Of a DNA stretch of 64,000 bases, positions 18,917-27,911 are shown in pieces. The DNA lies in contig OY781093.1 of the NCBI GenBank assembly GCA_963676355.1, forward strand, positions 2,480,001-2,544,000, read 5' to 3'. The notes beneath the pieces are model-generated. The model was given only the letters and a program-made list of their open reading frames with translations. It was not told the origin of the DNA and made no database searches. The DNA comes from JAGLOK01 sp963676355 (lineage in GTDB: Bacteria > Bacillota > Clostridia > Christensenellales > UMGS416). Every line of letters begins with the position of its first letter. Position 1 is the first letter of the stretch. The translations under genes and the position numbers were made by a program.

Positions 18917-19576
18917 TTATACTTTTGGTACAACAAATATCTTGCGCACCATATCATGTTCTTTAATTTTATTTACGCTCTCATCACCAACAGGATTGTC
19001 AGATTCAATTATAAGAGCAGCAATGCCACCTCTTTTTGTCCTTTGTGAGCTCATTTGTGCAATATTTATCTCTGCATCCGCCAATACTTTCGAAGCATAA
19101 GCTATAACTCCCGGTTTATCTGTATGAACAACAATAATTGTATGATTCTCCCCGTCAAATCCAGCATCAAAATCATTAACAGATTCAATCATTACTCTGC
19201 CGCCTCCAACTGAGATGCCCACTACATTCACACAGATGCCATCACTGCCTTCAAGTGTAATATTAGCTGTATTTGGATGAACTCCAACCTTTGATTTTTC
19301 TTCAAAATCAAACTCAAGGCCGGCTCTTTTTGCAAATTCAAAAGAATCCTTCAATCTTATATCATCATATCTATAGCCCATAATTCCTGCAATAAGAGCC
19401 TTATCTGTGCCATGCCCCGCTCCCGTTTTTGCAAAAGAACCATAAAGCGTAATCTTAGCTTTTACAGGTGGCTTAGCAAGAAGCAAAGAAGCAATATTGC
19501 CTATTTTGCAGGCTCCTGCTGTGTGTGAACTTGAAGGTCCTATCATTATTGGACCTATTATATTAAAAATATCCAT
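18917..19576 (-). CDS. sdaAB: L-serine dehydratase, beta subunit
   Basis: A 219-residue partner of SdaAA. The N-terminus IIGPIMIGPSSSHTAGA is the family signature and contributes to the active site. A C-terminal ACT domain (about 145-215, with HTDKPGVIAYASKVL) is a probable amino-acid-sensing module. AGGAAA precedes ATG 19576. It is divergent from the MFS/ArsR pair with a 199-bp intergenic region. Confidence 0.92.
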   Translation of the reverse strand: MDIFNIIGPIMIGPSSSHTAGACKIGNIASLLLAKPPVKAKITLYGSFAKTGAGHGTDKALIAGIMGYRYDDIRLKDSFEFAKRAGLEFDFEEKSKVGVHPNTANITLEGSDGICVNVVGISVGGGRVMIESVNDFDAGFDGENHTIIVVHTDKPGVIAYASKVLADAEINIAQMSSQRTKRGGIAALIIESDNPVGDESVNKIKEHDMVRKIFVVPKV

Positions 19577-19681
19577 AATTTTTCCTATATTTTATTTAAT
19601 CTTAATTCTAAGGTTTAAAGACTCATTATGCAACAAATTAATCATTTTATGAAACTCATTAATTTACTTGAAAATTCGCTA

Positions 19682-19710
19682 TTGACAAATATTTATTTTA
19701 GATATATTAT
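19682..19710 (+). promoter_or_regulatory. sigma-A promoter of the MFS/ArsR operon
   Basis: TTGACA (19682-19687), 17-bp spacer, TATTAT (19705-19710). Close to consensus, with a predicted start near 19717 that falls inside the inverted repeat described next. Confidence 0.75.
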
Positions 19711-19712
19711 TT

Positions 19713-19765
19713 ACGTACAACTTCTTTGTACGTTGTACATTGTTGTTTGTATAAATATCTTGTAC
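19713..19765. promoter_or_regulatory. probable operator with repeated TTGTAC boxes
   Basis: ACGTACAA (19713-19720) and TTGTACGT (19726-19733) form a perfect 8-bp inverted repeat with a 5-bp spacer. A second nested pair, GTACAAC (19715-19721) and GTTGTAC (19732-19738), shares it. Another TTGTAC lies at 19760-19765, just before the Shine-Dalgarno. The position over and downstream of the transcription start suits repression, most likely by the ArsR-like protein encoded second in the operon. Confidence 0.6.
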
Positions 19766-19775
19766 GGAGTGTGAC

Positions 19776-21068
19776 ATGAACATTAAAGTATTAAAAAACA
19801 AAAATCTTCTATTGGTGATTTTGGGTCAATTAGTTTCAGGATTCGGAACCATGATGCAAAGCTTTGCATTATCTCTTTACGTTTTGCGCCAAACCGGCTC
19901 GGCAGTGCTTTTTTCATCTGTTCTTGTCGTTTCAGTGATACCAAGAATCGTGATAACCCCCCTTGCCGGTGTCATAACAGACAGATTTAGCAGGAAGAAG
20001 ATGATTGTAATCATGGACTTTGCAAGCTCGCTTACTGTTGGCATATTTTGTGCGATATATTTAATTCAAGGAGAGCTAAACATGCTTTCCATATATGTTC
20101 TGACATTGCTTCTTTCTTCAATCAATTCATTCTTCAACCCTTCAATGAGCGCAATAATTCCTGACATCGTAAAAAAAGAAAATCTAGCAGATGCAAACAG
20201 TGTCAGAGCGCTTCCGGAATCCATAATAAGCCTGCTGTCTCCTCTTGCAGCTGGTGTGCTCTTTGGGGTGTTTGGACTGCTTCCTATAATGATAGTAAAC
20301 TCAATTAGCTTTTTTGCTTCAGCTATAAGCGAAATTTTTATTAGAATAAAAAAGGAAAGCATTATGCACGAAAGCGAAAAAGAACCTTATATGGTTTCAA
20401 TGAAAAAAGGCCTCAGTTTTATTAAGACCTTGCCTGAAATAATCCTAATGATAGGTGTTTCAGTCATAGCAAACTTTGCTTTATCACCGATTTTTTCCGT
20501 TGCGCTTCCGATAGTATTGCTTCAAGACTTTGGCGTTTCAGAGCAGCTGTATGGAGTATTTAATTCACTTACAACAGTTGGAATGCTTTTGGGACCAATT
20601 TTTGCTGCAGGTATCATAAAGAAATATCATTACTCCAAGCTTGTTTGGGTAATTTTAGCTTTTGATGGTGTAATGAGCTTGCTAATCGCAGTTTTTGCAA
20701 TAAAAGGACTTTTTGGAACAGTAATGATTAATTTCATAGTAATGATTATTTTGATCAATATCCTTGTCATCACTATTATGTGGGTTAATTTAGCACTGAG
20801 CACAGCAATGCAGCTTCTGGTACCAAAAAATATGTTGGGCAGAGTTTCCTCTGTTTTGGGAACCTTCTCAATGATTGCTATGCCTCTTGGAACAGCGCTA
20901 ATGGGCTCGTTGCTTGAAATCTCAAAAAGCTACATAATAATGGGCGCTTATTCAATTTTGCTTGTAGCCGTTGGCTTTGCCGCAAGATATGGATTTGATT
21001 CTTTGAAGAAAAAAGGTAAAATGGATATAACACTTGGAATTAAGTCAGCAGAAAAAGAGGTAGCTTAG
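19776..21068 (+). CDS. MFS transporter, drug-efflux type
   Basis: A 430-residue, 12-helix major facilitator of the MefA/EntS-like drug:H+ antiporter group (TMEM-like MFS_3). The motif A loop between helices 2 and 3 reads GVITDRFSRKKMIVIMD. It probably exports a drug or metabolite; the substrate is not evident. GGAG lies 6 nt before ATG 19776. It is transcribed from a near-consensus promoter overlapping an inverted repeat and followed at 2 bp by a transcriptional regulator gene, the layout of a self-regulated efflux operon. Confidence 0.82.
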   Translation: MNIKVLKNKNLLLVILGQLVSGFGTMMQSFALSLYVLRQTGSAVLFSSVLVVSVIPRIVITPLAGVITDRFSRKKMIVIMDFASSLTVGIFCAIYLIQGELNMLSIYVLTLLLSSINSFFNPSMSAIIPDIVKKENLADANSVRALPESIISLLSPLAAGVLFGVFGLLPIMIVNSISFFASAISEIFIRIKKESIMHESEKEPYMVSMKKGLSFIKTLPEIILMIGVSVIANFALSPIFSVALPIVLLQDFGVSEQLYGVFNSLTTVGMLLGPIFAAGIIKKYHYSKLVWVILAFDGVMSLLIAVFAIKGLFGTVMINFIVMIILINILVITIMWVNLALSTAMQLLVPKNMLGRVSSVLGTFSMIAMPLGTALMGSLLEISKSYIIMGAYSILLVAVGFAARYGFDSLKKKGKMDITLGIKSAEKEVA

Positions 21069-21070
21069 AT

Positions 21071-21646
21071 ATGGAAAAGCCAGAAGTCAGATATATCACA
21101 ACACTAAAGGAAGTTAGAATAATCAATGATCCTTATCGCCAGGAAATATTAAAAACATTAGATTTTGCCGGAAAACCTTTAACCGCTAAGGAAATTGCCG
21201 TAATAATGGGCGAATCCCCATCAAAGGTAAACTATCACGTTGGGATTCTGGCAAAACATGATTTTATAAAGCTTGACCACACAAAAACCATCAATGGAAT
21301 AATAGCCAAATATTATAAAATGCCAACGGTTTCATACAGCATCCAACTCGAGGGCAAAAACTCAAAAGAAAAAGAAATGTCCGCTTTACGTGACATCATA
21401 GTTTCTGTATTCAATTCAGCAAGGGATATATACGTCTCACAGCTTGCCAAAAGCATGGATAAAGTAAAAGAAGAAAGCAAAGAGGACCGTAGTAAAGAAG
21501 ATGATTTTTTGCTTTCAAAAAAGGTTTATTTAAGCGAAGATGATAGAAGAGAGCTGGTTTCTATTTTTGAAAAAGCAACAAAAAACACAAAAGAAGACGG
21601 CGAGCTTCACAATCTTTTCATATCAACTATAAAGTTTGAAGAATAA
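21071..21646 (+). CDS. ArsR-like winged-helix regulator
   Basis: A 191-residue regulator with an ArsR/HTH_20-type winged helix in residues about 15-90 (DPYRQEILKTL, then KEIAVIMGESPSKVNYHVGIL as the recognition helix). The remaining 100 residues are charged and helical, perhaps a dimerisation and effector domain. No cysteine pair typical of metal-sensing ArsR is present, so it more likely senses an organic ligand. It is cotranscribed with the MFS gene and is the natural candidate to bind the TTGTAC repeats upstream. Confidence 0.82.
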   Translation: MEKPEVRYITTLKEVRIINDPYRQEILKTLDFAGKPLTAKEIAVIMGESPSKVNYHVGILAKHDFIKLDHTKTINGIIAKYYKMPTVSYSIQLEGKNSKEKEMSALRDIIVSVFNSARDIYVSQLAKSMDKVKEESKEDRSKEDDFLLSKKVYLSEDDRRELVSIFEKATKNTKEDGELHNLFISTIKFEE

Positions 21647-21648
21647 AT

Positions 21649-22383
21649 TCAATCGAATATTTTTTTCAGCTTGATCATATATTTATAATCAGTTCTATCT
21701 ATCTGTATTGGGGTGATTGAAATATACCCATTTTCAAAAGCATAAGTATCAGTCCCTTTTGCATTTTCGATTTTCTCCCAGGTGCCGCGATCCCAATAAG
21801 CATCATTCTCAAGCTCAAACTCGTGCAAGAAATGTCTTTGACCTTGTTGAGTTATCATAATACCTTTAGATTCACTATGATCTTTGCTAGGAAAATTAAC
21901 ATTCATAATAACTTCGGTGCTTAAGACATCATTGTCCAAAATTTTGCCAAGCACACACTCAACTTTCCGCTTTGCAATATCAAAATTACCAAAATCAGTA
22001 GAAAACGCTATCGACGGAATACCGCACAACGCACCTTCTAAAGCTCCGGCAATTGTTCCTGAATAGTTTATGTCCGTACCAAGATTCGGTCCGTCATTTA
22101 TCCCCGATAATACCATGTCTACATCCAGTTTTAATCCGTATAAAGCAAACTTTACACAATCAGCAGGCTTTCCTTCAAGGCTCCATGCCTTGACGCCTTC
22201 CATATAGTCTGGATGCTCATGCAGCTTCATGGAGTCATGTATCGTTATGGAATGCGCCATTGCACTTTGCTGAAAATGTGGTGCTACAACAAATACCTTG
22301 CCAAATTTTTTCGCATTTTCAGTAAGTATCTTTATTCCTATAGAATCAATTCCATCATCATTAACAACTAAAATATTCATCAT
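21649..22383 (-). CDS. surE: 5'/3'-nucleotidase SurE
   Basis: Metal-dependent nucleoside monophosphate phosphatase. The 244 residues show the N-terminal VNDDGIDS metal site at 7-14, the HSITIHDSM region, SGINDGPNLGTDINYSGTIAGA near 95-115 and the C-terminal TDTYAFENGYISITPI strand. These are diagnostic of SurE. It converges on the ArsR-like gene with only 2 bp between stops. The RBS is weak (AAAGAG). Confidence 0.93.
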   Translation of the reverse strand: MMNILVVNDDGIDSIGIKILTENAKKFGKVFVVAPHFQQSAMAHSITIHDSMKLHEHPDYMEGVKAWSLEGKPADCVKFALYGLKLDVDMVLSGINDGPNLGTDINYSGTIAGALEGALCGIPSIAFSTDFGNFDIAKRKVECVLGKILDNDVLSTEVIMNVNFPSKDHSESKGIMITQQGQRHFLHEFELENDAYWDRGTWEKIENAKGTDTYAFENGYISITPIQIDRTDYKYMIKLKKIFD

Positions 22384-22419
22384 TTTTCTCTTTTCTTTTT
22401 AATACATCATTATAAAACA

Positions 22420-22447
22420 TTGTCCCACATATTTTAATGTGGGACAA
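22420..22447. terminator. hairpin terminator upstream of surE
   Basis: TTGTCCCACAT and ATGTGGGACAA form an 11-bp stem with a 6-nt loop. It lies downstream of the EAL/GGDEF gene and most likely ends that transcript. The T-run is short. Confidence 0.55.
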
Positions 22448-22495
22448 GATAATAACATAATATCAAAATATTTCGCAATAACATACTAGGTATAT

Positions 22496-24334
22496 CTAAT
22501 AAATAACATAATGATTATTCCAAACTTCTTTACACTCTTTTTTAACCTTTGCAACAATTCTCGAAAGCTCATATACATCATCAATTTTTTTATTGTTATT
22601 ATTTACACATGCAATGGAAAGCGTCACATTGTTTATCTTCTCCACTTCCCCTTTTCTATTTTTAACTTCGACGAACCCATTGCTATAATCATATGGACTG
22701 TAAAATTCGGAAGTTTTTAATTCAAACTCTCTTAGTATGAATTCACACATTTTTCCCACCTCATATGTGTTAACGCTCATTACAAAATCATCGCCGCCAA
22801 TATGCCCAATAAAACACTCTTGATTGTCAAGACACTCACTTGCACACTTGTTCATTATATCAGCTGTTAGTTGTATTATCCTGTCCCCGTTTTCAAATCC
22901 ATAAACATCATTATATGCTTTAAAATTATCAATATCTATATACAGGACAGTAAAAGGATCATTCACGCTAATGAGATTGTTAAGGTGTTTTTCGATGTGT
23001 ATGTTTCCAGGCAAACCTGAAAGAGGATTCAAGTGCTTTGCATAATTAATTTCAATTTCAGTTGTTTTTTCAAGCAAGTCTTTTACACTTATTATGCCAA
23101 AGTATTTTCCGCCCTTTGTCACAATTATTATGTCATATAGGTTTTCATTTTTCCTACTCATTGCCATTTTTGAAACAGTGTCAATAGTCGTTTTATAATC
23201 CACAACAAGTGGGTGATTATTCATAATAAGCTCAATCGGTCTGTTAAGATAAAGTGTGAAACCATATTTTGTACCCATCTTTGCGAAAAATGTCTCTTTC
23301 ATTATGAGCCCCAGAACTCGACTATTTTCAACTACAGGCAAAGCATAAACCGATTCATTTTCTTCAAAAACATCTATAATCTCTCTGCCAAGCACATTTG
23401 CTGTTGCAGTAATGTTCTTTTTTGTTATATTTCCAATCAGTACATTTGCTGGTTTACATGAGTAAAGTCTATTCTTTTTTAAGTTAAATTCCTCTATCAA
23501 ATCAACTACATTTTTGCCTATTGGTTTAATATCCTCTCTGGGTTTTTGTATAAAATAGCCCTGCCCATAATCTATCCCTAATTCAATTAATGTGTCCAAT
23601 TCATTTTGAGTTTCTATTCCTTCGGCAATAAGTTTTATATCCGTCACTAGACAAAAGTCGCAAAATGTTTTGATTAAAGATTTCTTAAGTCCATCTTTAT
23701 CTATGTCACGAATGAGATCCATATCCAGTTTAATATAATGAGGATGAATCTCAGATATAAGTAAAAGGCCGGAATATCCTGAACCGGTATCATCAATTGC
23801 AATCTTATATCCTTCATCTTTATAGTGATCAATTATAGCTCTGAAGCTTTTATAATCATTAACAGCATTCTTTTCTGTTATCTCGAAAATGATGTTATAA
23901 GTGTCTATATTGTATTTTCGCAAAAAATCCTTCGTGAAACCTTTCTTGAATTTCTCATCGTTTATTACATCAGGGTCAACATTCAAAAAAACGTAAGAAT
24001 CTTTAATCTTATCTGAAACATTTTCTAACGCCTTAAGCCTGCACAGCAACTCCACTTCCCAAAGCTTGTCATATATCCTTGCCACATCAAACAAACGTGC
24101 AGGACTTTCCAATACAGAATCATGTGGCCCGCGGCTCAAAGCTTCATATCCAAGAATCGAACCATCTTTCAATGAAACTATTGGCTGAAATACAGTTGTA
24201 ATGTCGCCTTCGTTTAGTATATTCATTAATTCAGCTCCCAAACTTTCTTTGCCCATGTGTTGCAAATCAGTCATAACCCAATTTTCTTTAAGGTAAATGC
24301 TATGTGAATTGACTGATTGTGATACTAATGCCAT
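22496..24334 (-). CDS. EAL-CBS-GGDEF cyclic-di-GMP signalling protein
   Basis: A 612-residue cytoplasmic protein with no membrane helix. Domain order is EAL (about 25-270), a CBS pair (about 285-425) and GGDEF (about 435-605). The EAL domain keeps YEALSRGP, the ITEKN metal glutamate, IDDTGSGYSG and AEGIE, so phosphodiesterase activity is likely. The GGDEF domain has GGDDF, with Asp in place of the catalytic Glu, which may weaken or redirect cyclase activity. CBS modules often bind adenine nucleotides. ATG 24334 is preferred because AAAGGA precedes it; an ATG 24 nt earlier has no such site. Confidence 0.85.
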   Translation of the reverse strand: MALVSQSVNSHSIYLKENWVMTDLQHMGKESLGAELMNILNEGDITTVFQPIVSLKDGSILGYEALSRGPHDSVLESPARLFDVARIYDKLWEVELLCRLKALENVSDKIKDSYVFLNVDPDVINDEKFKKGFTKDFLRKYNIDTYNIIFEITEKNAVNDYKSFRAIIDHYKDEGYKIAIDDTGSGYSGLLLISEIHPHYIKLDMDLIRDIDKDGLKKSLIKTFCDFCLVTDIKLIAEGIETQNELDTLIELGIDYGQGYFIQKPREDIKPIGKNVVDLIEEFNLKKNRLYSCKPANVLIGNITKKNITATANVLGREIIDVFEENESVYALPVVENSRVLGLIMKETFFAKMGTKYGFTLYLNRPIELIMNNHPLVVDYKTTIDTVSKMAMSRKNENLYDIIIVTKGGKYFGIISVKDLLEKTTEIEINYAKHLNPLSGLPGNIHIEKHLNNLISVNDPFTVLYIDIDNFKAYNDVYGFENGDRIIQLTADIMNKCASECLDNQECFIGHIGGDDFVMSVNTYEVGKMCEFILREFELKTSEFYSPYDYSNGFVEVKNRKGEVEKINNVTLSIACVNNNNKKIDDVYELSRIVAKVKKECKEVWNNHYVIY

Positions 24335-24450
24335 AATACATCCTTTCTCAAAAGCCATTATAATGCTCCACTGTTAAAGGACAACTGTATGTATGTTAAT
24401 TATTTGTAATCTATGTGTCCATTAGGCACATAAATCAAAGTTATTATATA

Positions 24451-24483
24451 AAAGGCGATGGATAATATTTATCCATCGCCTTT
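24451..24483. terminator. intrinsic terminator of the eight-gene metal-cofactor operon
   Basis: A 15-bp perfect stem (arms start AAAGGCGATGG and end CCATCGCCTTT) with a 3-nt loop, 20 bp downstream of the Mrp gene stop. The following tract on the minus strand is T-rich (TTTTATATAAT). Confidence 0.75.
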
Positions 24484-24503
24484 GGTTCAAGTATTCTATT
24501 ATA

Positions 24504-25334
24504 TTAGTCTGTTTCTTCAATATTTTGAGCAATATTATCAAAATAATCAAAGTTTAAAAGTTCTATCATTCCCTTATCACAAGCAGCTGCAACTTTTGGA
24601 TCAATAGGCATCTTACTAACTTCTTCAATTTTATACTGCTTTGCAATTTCCTCTATTTTGCTTTCTCCAAAAATGCTGTGTGACTTTCCACAATCGGGGC
24701 AATCAAAGTATGACATGTTCTCAACTATACCAAGCACCGGAACATTCATCATTTCCGCCATCTTCACTGCCTTTTCAACTATCATTGAAACAAGCTCCTG
24801 TGGAGAAGTTACAACTATTATCCCTTTAATCGGAAGCGATTGAAATACTGTAAGTGCCACATCTCCCGTTCCAGGCGGCATGTCTACAAACATATAGTCA
24901 ACATCACCCCATGCAACATCCGTCCAAAACTGTTTAACTGTCCCTGCAATGATAGGCCCTCTCCAAACAACTGGATCAGTATCATTTTCAAGAAGCAGGT
25001 TAACCGACATAACATCTATACCCGTTTTGGTCTTAACTGGCAACAGCCCTTGTGCATCTGCTTTGGCTTTTTCATTTAAACCAAATGCCTTTGGAATTGA
25101 AGGACCTGTTATATCTGCATCTAAAATAGCTACTTTATGTCTTCTTCTGTTCATTAACACAGCCATAAGCGATGTTACAAGCGATTTGCCCACTCCGCCT
25201 TTTCCACTTACAACACCTATTACGTTTTTAACATTGCTGTACTGATTCTGTTCAAGCAAAAAGCTTTGGGGTTGTTCTCTGTCGCTACAATTTTCCGAGC
25301 AACTTCCACAGTCTTGACTACAATTTTCACTCAT
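24504..25334 (-). CDS. Mrp/NBP35-type iron-sulfur carrier ATPase
   Basis: A 276-residue ParA/MinD-superfamily ATPase of the Mrp group, which carries and delivers Fe-S clusters. The deviant Walker A is SGKGGVGKS at 43-51, DADITGPSIP follows near 75, and the bridging-cluster motif CPDC is near 212. The first 17 residues add five cysteines (ENCSQDCGSCSENC), as in NBP35-like proteins, so a second cluster could be bound. It is the last gene of an eight-gene operon with two NifX-type proteins and two ferredoxin-MinD ATPases. AGAGG precedes ATG 25334. Confidence 0.88.
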   Translation of the reverse strand: MSENCSQDCGSCSENCSDREQPQSFLLEQNQYSNVKNVIGVVSGKGGVGKSLVTSLMAVLMNRRRHKVAILDADITGPSIPKAFGLNEKAKADAQGLLPVKTKTGIDVMSVNLLLENDTDPVVWRGPIIAGTVKQFWTDVAWGDVDYMFVDMPPGTGDVALTVFQSLPIKGIIVVTSPQELVSMIVEKAVKMAEMMNVPVLGIVENMSYFDCPDCGKSHSIFGESKIEEIAKQYKIEEVSKMPIDPKVAAACDKGMIELLNFDYFDNIAQNIEETD

Positions 25335-25354
25335 TTATATATCCTCTTTTTTAA

Positions 25355-25693
25355 TTAATGATCGCACATGTTTGCGCCTGTTGAAAGATTCTCATTAAGA
25401 TAATCTTCGATAAGCGCTTTTGGCTCTTTGATCGATGCTCCCGTTATAACCTCGACGCCATTTTGAATAAACAAATTTTGAGCGCGAACTCCCATGCCTC
25501 CTGCGACTATAAGATTTACGTTCTTTTCTCCAAGCCATTTTGGAAGAAGTCCCGGCTCATGCGGAGGTGGGGTAAGCTTTTCTACATTCTTTATTATTTT
25601 ATCCTCTTTGTCAACCTCAAAAATGTAAAATTGTTCACAGTGTCCAAAATGTGGGCACATCATATCGTTTGCTGCTGGTACTGCAATTTTCAT
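25355..25693 (-). CDS. NifX/NifB-type Fe-Mo cofactor-binding domain protein
   Basis: A 112-residue single-domain member of the dinitrogenase iron-molybdenum cofactor-binding family (RNase H-like fold). The start MKIAVPAANDMMCPHFGHC, the central VAGGMGVRAQNLF and the C-terminal NMCDH are typical of the anaerobe branch, where Cys and His residues may hold a metal cluster. Nothing in the sequence ties it to nitrogenase. AAAGGAG precedes ATG 25693. It lies between the Mrp and flavin reductase genes. Confidence 0.85.
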   Translation of the reverse strand: MKIAVPAANDMMCPHFGHCEQFYIFEVDKEDKIIKNVEKLTPPPHEPGLLPKWLGEKNVNLIVAGGMGVRAQNLFIQNGVEVITGASIKEPKALIEDYLNENLSTGANMCDH

Positions 25694-25705
25694 AATATTT
25701 CTCCT

Positions 25706-26194
25706 TTAAATTAAATTAATATCTGTAAAATCAACTTTATTGTCTTCTGTTAAGTACTTTTCATCAGTGTGCACTGTTTTAACTTCTGCAATGAACATTT
25801 CATGAGATCCTGTCACCACAGAATCCACAATTTCGCACTCAATATTTATAGGGCAATCCGTAAGAACTGGTGCATTTACTTCTTCTCCATCAGTAAACTT
25901 TAGGTCAAGCTCTTTAAATTTATCCATATCTCTACCGCTTTTTGAGCCTATTATATCGTATTCTTTTTTGAAATTCTCTCCCGGAAGATTTATAACAAAA
26001 CATCCACTTTCCTTAATCATTTTATAAGAAAATCTACTCGGCACTATTCCCACCATAACCATAGGAGGATCGTAACTGCAGTTACAGCAATAAGCCACCA
26101 CCAATGCATTGTTTCTTCCATCAAGTCCTCTGCATGAAACTACAATGTTTGGTTTCGGTGCAAGATAGGTTCCCAACTCAGCTTTCTTTTTCAT
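25706..26194 (-). CDS. flavin reductase-like FMN-binding protein
   Basis: A 162-residue split-barrel flavoprotein of the flavin reductase family. Its YDPPMVMVGI and VINLPGENF segments are the usual FMN-contacting strands. It may reduce FMN or act as an electron carrier for the neighbouring iron-sulfur proteins; that role is inferred from the operon only. The start at ATG 26194 with AAAGGAG overlaps the end of the upstream ATPase gene by 17 bp. Confidence 0.8.
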   Translation of the reverse strand: MKKKAELGTYLAPKPNIVVSCRGLDGRNNALVVAYCCNCSYDPPMVMVGIVPSRFSYKMIKESGCFVINLPGENFKKEYDIIGSKSGRDMDKFKELDLKFTDGEEVNAPVLTDCPINIECEIVDSVVTGSHEMFIAEVKTVHTDEKYLTEDNKVDFTDINLI

Positions 26195-27077
26195 ATAATT
26201 CTCCTTTTTTTATTTCATTTTTAAGATTAATGAACAAATTCTCCAATGCGTCTTTTGCTGCACTGTCTTCAATCTCAACCACTGTCTTTTTCGCAATCAT
26301 CGCCTTGGTAAAAGAACTGTCATAGGGTATCTTCCCGATAACAGGGATATCCTTTTCTTTTGCTATGTCGCAAATTTGCAGAGCAACCTCTTTATTGATG
26401 TCGTATTTGTTAATGCAAAGCAAAGATTTCACGCCAAAATGTCTGGTCAAATCCATAACACGCTTAATATCATGCATTCCTGAGATAGTGGGTTCTGCAA
26501 CTAAAAGGACATAATCCACACCTGTCATTGATGCAATCACAGGGCATCCAATCCCAGGCGGCCCGTCAATAAGAATTACATCTGCATTATCGTCTTTAGC
26601 TGTAAGCTTTGCTCTAAACCTCACTTCACCAACCAACTTGCCAGAATTTTCAGCAGCAGGAAAAAGCTTCGCATGAATCATTGGCCCTCGCCTTGTTGAT
26701 GAGAAAAACCACTGTCCGCAAGTGCTTTCATTAAATTCGATTGCAGATACCGGGCATGACCATACGCACACACCGCATCCCTCGCAGGCAATGGCGTCAA
26801 TAAAGATGCTTCCGTTTTCATCTTTCTTTATAGCATCAAACTTGCAGACTTGTGTGCAAACTCCGCAGTTCCTGCATTCATCTTTGCTAACAACGGCTTC
26901 ATGACCACTAATGAAGCTGTGTTTTTCCAAAATTTCAGGTTCAAATATCAAATGAAGATCAGAAGCATCCACATCGCAGTCAGCAATAACAGAATCATTA
27001 AACAAAAATGCAAGGGCAGCAGTTATGCTTGTCTTGCCAGCTCCTCCTTTGCCGCTTACAATCAATATCTCTTTCAT
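26178..27077 (-). CDS. MinD-superfamily ATPase with inserted ferredoxin domain
   Basis: A 299-residue P-loop ATPase. The deviant Walker A is SGKGGAGKTS near 8-17, and the catalytic region is ILIDGPPGIGCPV near 170. Residues about 60-115 are an inserted two-cluster ferredoxin with CRNCGVCTQVCKF and CEGCGVCVWSCP. Paired MinD-ferredoxin ATPases of this kind occur widely in anaerobes beside NifX-type proteins, but their substrate is not established. GGGAG precedes ATG 27077. It overlaps the upstream paralogue by 4 bp, which suggests a heterodimer with equal expression. Confidence 0.85.
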   Translation of the reverse strand: MKEILIVSGKGGAGKTSITAALAFLFNDSVIADCDVDASDLHLIFEPEILEKHSFISGHEAVVSKDECRNCGVCTQVCKFDAIKKDENGSIFIDAIACEGCGVCVWSCPVSAIEFNESTCGQWFFSSTRRGPMIHAKLFPAAENSGKLVGEVRFRAKLTAKDDNADVILIDGPPGIGCPVIASMTGVDYVLLVAEPTISGMHDIKRVMDLTRHFGVKSLLCINKYDINKEVALQICDIAKEKDIPVIGKIPYDSSFTKAMIAKKTVVEIEDSAAKDALENLFINLKNEIKKGELYEKES

Positions 27078-27910
27078 TCCACACTCCCAGTAATTCTGTC
27101 AATTATATTAGTGAAGCTCTTTTCCATTTCAGGCATCGCAAATATTAGCGACTCTCCTCTTGAATATGCTTTTGCTATCTCAATATTTTCAGGTATTTCA
27201 AGCAGTACGTCTATACTCTTTTCCTCGCAATATTCTTTAACACCATAATCTCCAGAGTCACATTTATTTATAATCACACCAAAGGAAATTCTCAAATCAT
27301 TTACAACATCCACCGAGAGCTTTAAATCATGCAATCCAAATGGAGTCGCTTCCGTTACAAGAATAATATAATCTGACCCGTTCATTGCTGTAACGGCGGG
27401 ACAAGCTGTACCAGGTGGGCAATCAATAATATTCAATCCTTCACTATTGACTCTTTTTTTAACTTCACGTATCACAGGAGGAACAAGAGCCTTTCCTACA
27501 TCAATCCTTCCCTCCACAAAACAAATACCACAAGCGTCTGCTTTTTTTAATTTTCCAATTACACTATCTTTTTCAAATATGGCTTCCGAAGGGCAAATAA
27601 GTGCGCATCCTCCACAGCTATGACATAGCTCAGTGAATATCATCGCTTCTTTATCAAGCACAGCAATCGCGTTGAATTCACATATCTCAGAGCATTTCCC
27701 ACATAGTGTACACCTGTTAGCGTCTATATTTGGAACAGAGACATTAACATCCTCGTAGCGTATGTCGTTAAGCTTTAAAAAAATATGCGCATTCGGTTCT
27801 TCAACATCACAATCCAGCAAAGCCACTCTATCGCTGGCTGCTTGTGCTAACGCAACGCTTATGGTTGTTTTTCCTGTCCCGCCCTTTCCGGAAGCTACAG
27901 CAATTATCAT
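27074..27910 (-). CDS. MinD-superfamily ATPase with inserted ferredoxin domain
   Basis: A 278-residue paralogue of the next gene. Walker A is SGKGGTGKTT at 7-16, the inserted 4Fe-4S pair is CTLCGKCSEICEF and CHSCGGCALICP, and IIDCPPGTACPAV is the switch region. An extra pair of cysteines (ACGIC) follows the ferredoxin. AAGGAG precedes ATG 27910. The two paralogues probably form one complex that loads or moves a metal cluster in an ATP-dependent way, by analogy with Mrp and NifH-type ATPases. Confidence 0.85.
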   Translation of the reverse strand: MIIAVASGKGGTGKTTISVALAQAASDRVALLDCDVEEPNAHIFLKLNDIRYEDVNVSVPNIDANRCTLCGKCSEICEFNAIAVLDKEAMIFTELCHSCGGCALICPSEAIFEKDSVIGKLKKADACGICFVEGRIDVGKALVPPVIREVKKRVNSEGLNIIDCPPGTACPAVTAMNGSDYIILVTEATPFGLHDLKLSVDVVNDLRISFGVIINKCDSGDYGVKEYCEEKSIDVLLEIPENIEIAKAYSRGESLIFAMPEMEKSFTNIIDRITGSVE

Positions 27911-27911
27911 T

